Source: Pseudomonadota bacterium (GTDB lineage Bacteria; Pseudomonadota; Alphaproteobacteria; Caulobacterales; Caulobacteraceae). Taken from it: a DNA stretch of 5,142 nucleotides. The DNA lies in assembly GCA_023445955.1 (NCBI GenBank), contig JAEXJH010000474.1:1-5142 (forward strand). Direction: 5' to 3'. Both the position numbers and the translations under genes were made by a program. Positions 1 to 5,142 of the stretch are shown here, in pieces (positions within the stretch are counted from its first letter, which is position 1; every line of letters begins with the position of its first letter). Under the pieces are notes generated by a model. That model ran no database searches, was not told the DNA's origin, and worked only from the letters and a program-made list of their open reading frames with translations.

Positions 1-248
1 GCCTCACCCCAGGACGAGGCCGCGCCGACGCAAGGATCAAAGCCCAGGGCCGCGAACGCCTCGCCGAGACCTAGCTGAGCCAGCACCAGGCGGATGTCCG
101 GCGGCAGGCTCTCGCCAAAGCGCGGCCGGGTGCCGTCACCCGCCTCCAGCAGCAGAACCGATCCGACGCCTAGACGCTTCAGCGCGATGGCCGCCGCGCA
201 TCCGGCGGGGCCTGCGCCGATCACCACGACGTCGCGCCGGACGCCCAT
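1..248 (-). CDS. lodB: LodB-like FAD-dependent oxidoreductase (N-terminal part, runs off the window)
   Basis: The first 82 codons of a flavoprotein are visible and the rest lies beyond position 1. Residues 6-16 form the Rossmann beta-strand and dinucleotide loop, VVVIGAGPAGC, which binds the ADP part of FAD. A Glu (LLLEAG, about residue 35) follows at the usual strand-2 end. The motif RFGESLPP (about residues 43-50) and the later PCVGAASSWG (about 72-81) are typical of the LodB/tryptophan-halogenase-like branch of FAD monooxygenases. In characterised pairs, LodB or GoxB is a cytoplasmic flavoprotein required to oxidise the tryptophan that becomes CTQ in LodA or GoxA, so its place directly after a lodA-like gene supports the call. 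The start ATG sits 3 bases (GCC) after the lodA stop with no good ribosome binding site, so translation is probably coupled to lodA. Family assignment is firm; the specific maturation role is inferred from context. Confidence 0.88.
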   Translation of the reverse strand, partial: MGVRRDVVVIGAGPAGCAAAIALKRLGVGSVLLLEAGDGTRPRFGESLPPDIRLVLAQLGLGEAFAALGFDPCVGAASSWGE

Positions 249-251
249 GGC

Positions 252-2315
252 TTAGGAGCTCGGCGTCAGGGAGTTCATCGGCCAGGGCGTGATCTCCGGC
301 GCGTCCAGCTGCCCCTGCACTTCCAGGAACATGTCGCGGTCATAGGACTCGTCACCGTCGATCGCCGTGCCCTGCACGATGAAGCCGATCCGGTGCCAGT
401 AACGGACGATGTCGACCAGATCCTGGAAGCGGCCGGTCTCGCCCAGGTCCTCCGAGGTCGTGCCCGGACCGCGAACCGAATAGCGCTGCGGCCCCAGCTT
501 GCCATCGCGGACGTCGGAGGCCACGTGCACCTGCACCGGCCGCTGGGCCGGCCAGGACCAGTAGAGCGCCGTGCTGTTGGTTGGGTTGGGCGCGCTGTTG
601 TGGGTGGCGCAGGCGTTGTAGTCGGTGTGCCAGGGCACGGCCATGAACTTGGTCACGTCGCCCGGCTCCATCGGCGCCGAGCGGATGCCGTCCGGCCCCG
701 GGTGCTTGGGGATATAGCCCACCGTGAGGAAGGGCTGGCTGGCCTGGACCTGGGCATAGTCCAGACGCCGGGCGCGCAGGCGGAATGGACCGCCGCCCGA
801 GGTCTCCCAGTCGGCCTGATAGATCGACGGGTCGCGGATGACGAAGGTCGCCTCGATCCCCGGCGCAAAGCGGCCGCCCAGGCAGTTGACCAGCACCGCC
901 CGATCCAGCGCCTCGCCCGGCCCGAACGTCAGCTTGGCGTCGGGCTGGAAGCGGCCCTGATCCCATTGCTGGAGGAAGAAGTACTGGGTGCGGGTGACGG
1001 TCAGGAACGCCAGGCCCGCATCGCCCATCGACAGCGGCATGAACGGCGCGCCGATGTTGGACTCCTCGGGCGCGTTCGGATCGCGGATATAGGCCAGCCC
1101 GGTCATGATCGTGTCACCGGGCTGGTCCCCCGCCGCGATGGCCCCGACCGCGTCATGCGCGGCGATGGCGCGCGACGGCAGGTTGGTGTTCCACCGCTGC
1201 AGCGACGGCGCCCTGAAGATCGGCTTGAGGTGATCGTCGAACAGCGGCGAAAAACTGTTGTCGAACCGGTGATTGAACAGGCCCGGCACGAGATCCAGCT
1301 TGCGGACCCAGGTGTCGTAGATGTCGTCCCACAGACTGACGACGTTCAGGGTCTGGGGCGCATAGGACGGGTCGGTGGTGATCGCCCAGGCCTGGGCGGC
1401 GTCCACCACGCCCCCATCCTCGAAGACGATCTGGGCCGAGACCGGGCCGTCGCCGGTGTCGTCGAACCAGCCGTCGGCGTTGACGTCGCCATATTCGCCC
1501 GGCGCGATCAAACCGCCGACCAGCGGGAACGGCGTGCCGTCCGCCTGCAGCCAGCCGCAGGCGCGGCCCCAGGCCGGCAGGACCAGCAACCGCCCCTTCT
1601 CGTCGGTGCGCAGCTCGCCCAGCGTGTCGATGCCGCCGGCCGGCGTGTAGAGGCGCGAGAAGGCGTCGTCGGGGAAGGTCTTGGGATAGTGCGGCAGCGC
1701 CTCGATCTGCGCGCCCTCGGTCGCGTAGGTGGCGATGGTGGCCTTGTCGAAACGCACCGCCTCGGCGTCGACGCCGCGCACCGCGCGTGGGCCGGCGTCG
1801 ATCACCAGCCGTCGCAGACGCATGGCGTTGTTGAGATCATCGCCCTCGGCGGCGTTGCGCAGGTGCAGGTCGCTGGTATGGGCCTTGTCGTAGACCTGCA
1901 TGCCCAGCATGTCGTTGAGCATGTACGAATTGGCCTTCTTGTTGGCCAGGTGCACGGTCCAGACGATGTCGGTGACGGTCCGGCCGCTCACCACGCTGCC
2001 GACCACGACCTCCTCGCCCTGGCCGCAGGGATAGCTTTCCTTGCCGCCGGTCTGGTCGGGATAGTGATAGATGCGGAACCGCGCGGCCTGGCGCTTCATG
2101 CGTCCGGCGCTGTCGCGCAGCTCGTCGCTGGAGATGATCGTCGACTCCGTGCCGGCCCGGATCGGCAGGCCACCGTCCAGATCGCGACCGCTGGTGTCGA
2201 CCGAGCCGTCCATGGGCAGGCCGGCCATGGTCTCGGGGCCGAGGTAGAATTCCTCGCTGTTGCCGACGCGCGCGATGCCGATCGCGGGATGCACGCGGAA
2301 TACGGGGTTCGCCAT
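252..2315 (-). CDS. lodA: LodA/GoxA-family CTQ-dependent amino-acid oxidase
   Basis: This 687-residue protein opens with FRVHPAIGIARVGNSEEFYL (residues 6-25), the hallmark start of the LodA/GoxA family; LodA itself is about 726 residues. Characterised members oxidise an amino acid (lysine epsilon-amine in LodA, glycine in GoxA) with O2, producing H2O2 and ammonia, using cysteine tryptophylquinone made from a Cys and a Trp of the protein. Here Asp565 and Cys569 (DYNAC) match the Asp-x3-Cys spacing of LodA Asp512/Cys516, so Cys569 is the likely CTQ cysteine. Trp586 or Trp588 (LYWSWPAQRP) are the nearest candidate partners; Trp640 is an alternative. Cys478 (NCLGGRFAPGIE) lies in another conserved block, as do FMPLSMGDAG (425-434) and DGWFDDTGDGPV (281-292). 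No signal peptide or membrane segment is visible. The start is supported by AGGAG nine bases upstream. It lies 12 bases after the ferritin-like gene and 3 bases before lodB. The gene symbol is used at family level: the substrate cannot be read from sequence. Confidence 0.93.
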   Translation of the reverse strand: MANPVFRVHPAIGIARVGNSEEFYLGPETMAGLPMDGSVDTSGRDLDGGLPIRAGTESTIISSDELRDSAGRMKRQAARFRIYHYPDQTGGKESYPCGQGEEVVVGSVVSGRTVTDIVWTVHLANKKANSYMLNDMLGMQVYDKAHTSDLHLRNAAEGDDLNNAMRLRRLVIDAGPRAVRGVDAEAVRFDKATIATYATEGAQIEALPHYPKTFPDDAFSRLYTPAGGIDTLGELRTDEKGRLLVLPAWGRACGWLQADGTPFPLVGGLIAPGEYGDVNADGWFDDTGDGPVSAQIVFEDGGVVDAAQAWAITTDPSYAPQTLNVVSLWDDIYDTWVRKLDLVPGLFNHRFDNSFSPLFDDHLKPIFRAPSLQRWNTNLPSRAIAAHDAVGAIAAGDQPGDTIMTGLAYIRDPNAPEESNIGAPFMPLSMGDAGLAFLTVTRTQYFFLQQWDQGRFQPDAKLTFGPGEALDRAVLVNCLGGRFAPGIEATFVIRDPSIYQADWETSGGGPFRLRARRLDYAQVQASQPFLTVGYIPKHPGPDGIRSAPMEPGDVTKFMAVPWHTDYNACATHNSAPNPTNSTALYWSWPAQRPVQVHVASDVRDGKLGPQRYSVRGPGTTSEDLGETGRFQDLVDIVRYWHRIGFIVQGTAIDGDESYDRDMFLEVQGQLDAPEITPWPMNSLTPSS

Positions 2316-2324
2316 CGCGATGCG

Positions 2325-2329
2325 CTCCT
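2325..2329 (-). promoter_or_regulatory. Ribosome binding site of the lodA-like gene, overlapping the upstream stop codon
   Basis: AGGAG lies nine bases before the lodA-like ATG. It overlaps the TAG stop (2330-2328) of the ferritin-like gene, reading TAGGAG. A ribosome finishing the ferritin-like protein therefore sits on the lodA binding site, which implies translational coupling and production of the two proteins together. Confidence 0.7.
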
Positions 2330-3296
2330 ACGAGTAACGGGGAATGGCGTTGAGCTTCCAGCAGCTCAGGATGTCGCCGCCCAGCTTGGCCATCTGCACG
2401 CCGAACGCGGGCGGGATGTCGCCGCCGCTGAACATGCCGTTGAGGGTGTCGAGGAAGCCGGCGAAGTCGGCGACCAGTCGCGCCTGGGCCTCCGCGCCCG
2501 GTGATCCCGCCGGCGGATCGGCCACGCCGGAATAGACCTCGGGCCAGCGCGGCATGTGGCGGATGAAGTCGAAGCGCTGGAAGTGCGGCCAGGAGTCCTG
2601 GAAGCCGTCGGCGGTGTTTTGGAACTCGGTCGGAATGCTCTCGACCGGCTCGGTCTGGCCCTCGCCCTGGTCGACGATGATATCCACCAGGGTCAAGGCC
2701 TGGTGGAAGCCAGCGTCGCCGGACTCGGTCACCGTCAGCGGCGGGCCGTTCTGGTAGAAGGGCCCGAACTCGTCCATCTGGCGCTGGTTGCCGCGCACGT
2801 GGCCGCGCAGCTGCTCCATGCCCACGCGCAAGGCGTCATAGAACTCGCCGATTGAGCCGTAGTCCGAGACATCGTCGGCCAGGTCCGGCTCGCGTTGGGT
2901 GCGCCACGCCGGATACTCGATCAGGCACATGGTGTTGACGCGCGTGGCGTCCATCGGCCCCAGCTCGGCGCTGTAGGGCGCGAAGACGCTGGTCGGGTTG
3001 GGCGTGTCGAGGTCGAAATCGATGTGCGGCACCGCCGTGCCGACATATTCCGGCGCGGTCAGCTTCGGCGAGTAGCCGTAGGCGTTGGCGATGTTGCTGA
3101 CCAGCTGGGCGTGCAGCATCTCCTGATATACCGCGGCCTGGATCAGCCGGTACGGGACCGAGGTCGGGTCTTTGATCGAGTAGAGGATCGTCAGGTAGTA
3201 CGGGATCGTCCAGAGCTCGAGATCGATCGCGCCCTGGAAGTGCTGATACAGCCTAGGCAGCGTCCAGGCCGGCGGCATGGCGAGTTTGGCCCGCAT
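2328..3296 (-). CDS. Ferritin-like domain protein (VioB/RebD-type ferritin-like family)
   Basis: The 322-residue product from the ATG at 3296 resembles the ferritin-like domain found in VioB/RebD-type proteins and in stand-alone homologues. Visible metal-ligand candidates follow the expected order: Glu27 (DLELWTIPYY, helix 1), Glu59 and His62 (YQEMLH, an ExxH, helix 2), Glu212 (DQGEGQ) and His238 (WPHFQRF). This Glu, ExxH, Glu, His pattern suggests a di-metal or iron-binding four-helix bundle; the bound metal and reaction are unknown. The C-terminal portion (about 265-322) holds another helix and Cys312. No signal peptide is seen, so it is probably cytoplasmic. The frame stays open upstream to 3419, but the 3296 start is preferred because GGGGGA lies six bases before it and family-like sequence begins only there; an ATG at 3302 directly abuts that site and is less likely. 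The stop overlaps the lodA ribosome binding site. It probably serves the CTQ oxidase, for example in cofactor or oxygen chemistry, but this is inference. Confidence 0.82.
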   Translation of the reverse strand: MRAKLAMPPAWTLPRLYQHFQGAIDLELWTIPYYLTILYSIKDPTSVPYRLIQAAVYQEMLHAQLVSNIANAYGYSPKLTAPEYVGTAVPHIDFDLDTPNPTSVFAPYSAELGPMDATRVNTMCLIEYPAWRTQREPDLADDVSDYGSIGEFYDALRVGMEQLRGHVRGNQRQMDEFGPFYQNGPPLTVTESGDAGFHQALTLVDIIVDQGEGQTEPVESIPTEFQNTADGFQDSWPHFQRFDFIRHMPRWPEVYSGVADPPAGSPGAEAQARLVADFAGFLDTLNGMFSGGDIPPAFGVQMAKLGGDILSCWKLNAIPRYS

Positions 3297-3302
3297 GATC
3301 AT

Positions 3303-3308
3303 TCCCCC
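3303..3308 (-). promoter_or_regulatory. Ribosome binding site fixing the ferritin-like start at 3296
   Basis: GGGGGA is followed by ATGATC and then ATG. The purine run touches the first ATG (3302-3300) with no spacer but sits six bases from the second (3296-3294), so the second is the more likely start. The two differ by only two residues. Confidence 0.55.
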
Positions 3309-3384
3309 TACGCGTCCGAGCCATCCGGCTCTGTTCTTGGCGTCGCGTTCACCGAACTGGCGACCTGACGCCGCGTTCGACCCA

Positions 3385-3404
3385 CGCAGCTTGCGACAAC
3401 TGCG
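3385..3404. repeat. Imperfect inverted repeat able to form a bulged hairpin
   Basis: On the plus strand the arms are CGCAG-C-TTG and CAACTGCG around a CGA loop, giving an eight-pair stem with one bulged base. On the transcribed (minus-encoded) strand it is preceded, not followed, by a T-run (GTTTTTCTG), so it is not a standard intrinsic terminator for the cytochrome gene. It lies in the leader of the ferritin-like gene and could affect mRNA structure or be a protein-binding site. Confidence 0.4.
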
Positions 3405-3424
3405 CAGAAAAACAAGCATAAAGA

Positions 3425-3452
3425 TAATTACGAATTAATACTCTTATTACGA
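3425..3452. repeat. Direct repeat ATTACGA x2 with embedded palindrome TAATT-ACG-AATTA
   Basis: ATTACGA occurs at 3427-3433 and 3446-3452, exactly 19 bases apart, close to two helical turns. The first copy is inside a perfect five-base inverted repeat, TAATT/AATTA, around ACG (3425-3437). This arrangement would suit a dimeric regulator, but short AT-rich repeats also arise by chance. Confidence 0.3.
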
Positions 3453-3464
3453 GCATTTGCGGTT

Positions 3465-5036
3465 TTAACGCACCGTCTCGCTGACGAAGACGAAGGAATA
3501 GTCCGACGCATAGGCCCCGCCTTGGGCCAGGTTTCGCGGCCGAACCTTGGGCGTGGCGCGACCCGCCAGCATGGCCGTCGTACGGTTGGTAGGCGTGGCG
3601 ACCGATGCGTACTGGTGGCAGTCCATGCAGGCGTTCTGGGTCTGCTGGTAAGTCTCCAGGGTGGTGTTGGCCACGATCCCCGACTGGCTGGCCGGCGTGA
3701 TGTTGCCGCCCGGAAGCGGAACCGTCGCTCCCGCCTTCACGACCGAGGGCGCGTTGGGCCACTGCACATTGATCAGCCGGTAATAGTTGTAGACCGAGGC
3801 CGGCGGGAGCAGGCTCCAGACATAGGCGGTCACCGAGTTGGCGGTCGCATCGACCGGAACCATGCGGGTCACCTGCATCGGGGCCTTGTAGGGATCACAG
3901 CCCGCCGGCTGCCCCTTGGCGTCGCAGGGATTGCCCGGCAGGACGTTGTGGACGCACTGGTAGGTCGGATCCTCCGCCGTCGTGCAGTTAGGGTTGAAAT
4001 AGGTGTAGCGCCCCAACGGCTTCCGGTTCGGATTGACCGGCAGGCTGGGCGCCTTGAAGCCGCCATTGGCTTCGTCGGGACTGTTGTCGACCTGCTCGAA
4101 CGTGGCCCAGACGAACTGCGGCGCGCCCGGAACCTTGCGGATGATGTGCAGTCCCACCAGGCCCACGGTGACCTGGGTGACGCCGCCGCCCGGAGCGGTG
4201 ATCTGAGCGATCGCGGTCTTGTAGCGATAGTCCAGCGAATGGTCGGCGGGCAGCGGAACCCAGGCGGCCTTGATCTCGATGGCCCCGACATTGGCGCCGT
4301 ATGAGGTCAGGTTGCCCAGGCAGTCGGTGTCCTGCTTGGCGCTGGGATTTGCGCCCCCGCCCTGGGGCAGAATCAGCCCGCCCTTGGCGCTGGCGCAGGC
4401 CGCCTGCCCCACATAGGTGGTCAGATCCGAGCCCGAGAACACGTTGGTGGTGATGAACTGGTACTCATCCTTGTTCATCCGCACTTCGTAATAGGTGAGC
4501 TGGCCGGACTGGCTGGTCAGCCACTTGCCGTCGACCGCCTGGCCGATGCCGCTCAGCGACAGGTCGGCCGCGCCTTGCTTGGAAAGCCGGGTCAGCGACT
4601 TGATCGCCGGCCGCTTGGCCGCCCACAGCGCCTTGGCCTGGCCCCTCTGCGCGTTGAAGACGGCAGAGGCCTCCAGATAGGTCTCCCAGACCTTGGGCGA
4701 GGTGTCGCCCGGCGTGCCGAAGGCCGAGGCCGGAATGGTAGGGTTGGGCTGACCCGGATTGTTGGGATCGGCGGCCCAGTTAAGGCTGATGAAGCTCTGC
4801 CACGCCATGCAGTCGGCGGCGAGCTGCCCCGAGACCGAATTGAAGGTCGTCGGCAGGGTCGTGTTGAGGCCGACGGCCTGGACCTGGAACCCGACGCACG
4901 GGCTCGACGCCTGGGCGCTTGCCGTCGCCGGCGCTGGCGGCCTCTCTCCCATGACCATGACCGTCACCGCCAGGATGAGGGCGGCCACGCCGCCGCCGAA
5001 GGCCGCGGTAGCGCGAGAAAGGCCAGACCAGCGCAT
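3465..5036 (-). CDS. Exported monoheme cytochrome c-like protein
   Basis: This 523-residue protein starts with a Sec-type signal: basic stretch (residues 1-8), hydrophobic core (about 12-30), then an Ala/Ser-rich region (TASAQA, about 38-43) suited to signal peptidase I. The mature part is therefore periplasmic or extracytoplasmic. A single c-type heme attachment motif, CMDCH, lies at 470-474, only 49 residues from the C-terminus. The large N-terminal part holds conserved-looking blocks such as WQSFISLNWAAD (79-90), VWETYLEA (117-124), and GLVGLHIIRKV with FVWATFEQVDN (about 292-318). Extra cysteines (47, 76, 214, 239, 351, 361, 371, 380) suggest disulfides outside the cytoplasm. I recognise it as a cytochrome-family protein of unknown specific function. 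The start is supported by GGAGGG seven bases upstream and lies 3 bases after the preceding stop. It could accept electrons from, or serve a partner of, the downstream CTQ enzyme; this is inference. Confidence 0.8.
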   Translation of the reverse strand: MRWSGLSRATAAFGGGVAALILAVTVMVMGERPPAPATASAQASSPCVGFQVQAVGLNTTLPTTFNSVSGQLAADCMAWQSFISLNWAADPNNPGQPNPTIPASAFGTPGDTSPKVWETYLEASAVFNAQRGQAKALWAAKRPAIKSLTRLSKQGAADLSLSGIGQAVDGKWLTSQSGQLTYYEVRMNKDEYQFITTNVFSGSDLTTYVGQAACASAKGGLILPQGGGANPSAKQDTDCLGNLTSYGANVGAIEIKAAWVPLPADHSLDYRYKTAIAQITAPGGGVTQVTVGLVGLHIIRKVPGAPQFVWATFEQVDNSPDEANGGFKAPSLPVNPNRKPLGRYTYFNPNCTTAEDPTYQCVHNVLPGNPCDAKGQPAGCDPYKAPMQVTRMVPVDATANSVTAYVWSLLPPASVYNYYRLINVQWPNAPSVVKAGATVPLPGGNITPASQSGIVANTTLETYQQTQNACMDCHQYASVATPTNRTTAMLAGRATPKVRPRNLAQGGAYASDYSFVFVSETVR

Positions 5037-5039
5037 GGC

Positions 5040-5142
5040 TCAGCCCTCCCCGCCGACGATGTAGAGCGCCGCCGGCAGGCTGTTGGTGACGCCGGACGGA
5101 TCGGTGACGCTGACCCCGCGCAGGCCGGGCGCAGCGCCGACC
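5040..5142 (-). CDS. C-terminal end of a protein with a probable IPT/TIG-type domain (partial)
   Basis: Only the last 33 codons are in the window; the 5' part lies beyond position 5142. The visible end reads PGLRGVSVTDPSGVTNSLPA followed by ALYIVGGEG and TGA. The pattern of PG, a V-V-x-D/N-P-x-G strand-turn, then an alternating hydrophobic strand (ALYIV) is like the last two beta-strands of an IPT/TIG immunoglobulin-like domain, often repeated in secreted or surface proteins. The stop is 3 bases (GCC) before the cytochrome ATG, so the two genes are very likely co-transcribed. A surface or secreted product would fit with the exported cytochrome. The reading frame and stop are solid; the domain call rests on a short stretch. 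Confidence 0.6.
   Translation of the reverse strand, partial: VGAAPGLRGVSVTDPSGVTNSLPAALYIVGGEG
5044..5049 (-). promoter_or_regulatory. Ribosome binding site of the cytochrome gene, inside the upstream coding end
   Basis: GGAGGG lies seven bases before the ATG at 5036 and within the last codons of the preceding gene, whose TGA ends at 5040. It confirms the cytochrome start and points to coupled translation of the two genes. Confidence 0.65.

Larger units (their letters stand above)
3297..3464 (-). promoter_or_regulatory. Intergenic region with AT-rich island, candidate promoter for the ferritin-like/lodA/lodB block
   Basis: This 168-base spacer is the only sizeable gap in the window. Its upstream third (about 3407-3465) is strongly AT-rich in an otherwise high-GC sequence, the composition expected of a promoter or regulator-binding region. 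I cannot pick out a convincing -35/-10 pair on the minus strand, so no start site is proposed. It holds a direct repeat, a short palindrome and a bulged hairpin, listed separately. No T-tract terminator for the cytochrome gene is seen, so read-through from upstream is also possible. Confidence 0.4.

Noticed and set aside
352..966. A 204-codon minus-strand open frame inside the lodA-like gene, in another frame
   Set aside because: It overlaps the conserved C-terminal half of the LodA-like protein, is Gly/Ala/Arg-rich without motifs, and has no sign of its own start signal.
393..2504. A 703-codon open frame on the plus strand opposite the lodA-like gene
   Set aside because: It is antisense to a clearly recognisable LodA-family protein. 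Its composition (Arg-, Ala-, Gly-, Val- and His-rich low-complexity protein without motifs) is what GC-rich third positions of the real gene produce on the other strand.
3297..3419. N-terminal extension of the ferritin-like protein to the ATG at 3419
   Set aside because: The added 41 residues are not family-like, start in the AT-rich island without a good ribosome binding site, and a well-spaced GGGGGA precedes the ATG at 3296.
3385..3420. Hairpin plus T-run as an intrinsic terminator for the cytochrome gene
   Set aside because: On the transcribed strand the T-run comes before the hairpin rather than after it, so the order is wrong for a Rho-independent terminator.
3522..4304. A 260-codon open frame on the plus strand opposite the cytochrome gene
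   Set aside because: Arg/Gly/Val-rich with no recognisable motif, and fully covered by the cytochrome gene with its heme motif and signal peptide.

Overview
The window is a compact, high-GC cluster in which every supported gene lies on the minus strand, so transcription runs from position 5142 towards 1. The strong GC bias in third codon positions, the GCC/CTG/GGC-rich codon use and the purine-rich ribosome binding sites suggest a high-GC proteobacterium. An alphaproteobacterium of the Caulobacterales type (Caulobacter or Phenylobacterium) is my best guess, but this is inference from style and not from a marker gene.

Layout in transcription order: (1) the last 33 codons of a gene ending in what looks like an IPT/TIG-type immunoglobulin-like domain (5142-5040); (2) a 523-residue exported protein with a single c-type heme motif, CMDCH, near its C-terminus (5036-3465); (3) a 168-base spacer with an AT-rich island, short repeats and a hairpin; (4) a ferritin-like protein related to the VioB/RebD-associated ferritin-like domain (best start 3296, end 2328); (5) a 687-residue LodA/GoxA-family oxidase expected to carry a cysteine tryptophylquinone (CTQ) cofactor (2315-252); (6) the first 82 codons of a LodB-type FAD-dependent oxidoreductase (248 to the window edge).

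The LodA-like and LodB-like genes are the well-supported core. In characterised systems LodA/GoxA oxidises an amino acid (lysine or glycine) with O2, giving H2O2 and ammonia, and LodB/GoxB is a flavoprotein needed to build CTQ in its partner. Here the pair is preceded, at 12 bases, by a ferritin-like protein that is probably a di-metal protein. Further upstream lies an exported monoheme cytochrome. This suggests a larger redox module in which a quinone-cofactor enzyme works with a metal-oxygen protein and perhaps a cytochrome electron acceptor. The wider module and the substrate are inference. The tight spacings (3, 12 and 3 bases) support two translationally coupled blocks: IPT/TIG protein plus cytochrome, and ferritin-like plus lodA plus lodB. 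The only gap large enough for an internal promoter lies between them. No RNA genes, mobile elements or CRISPR arrays are visible.
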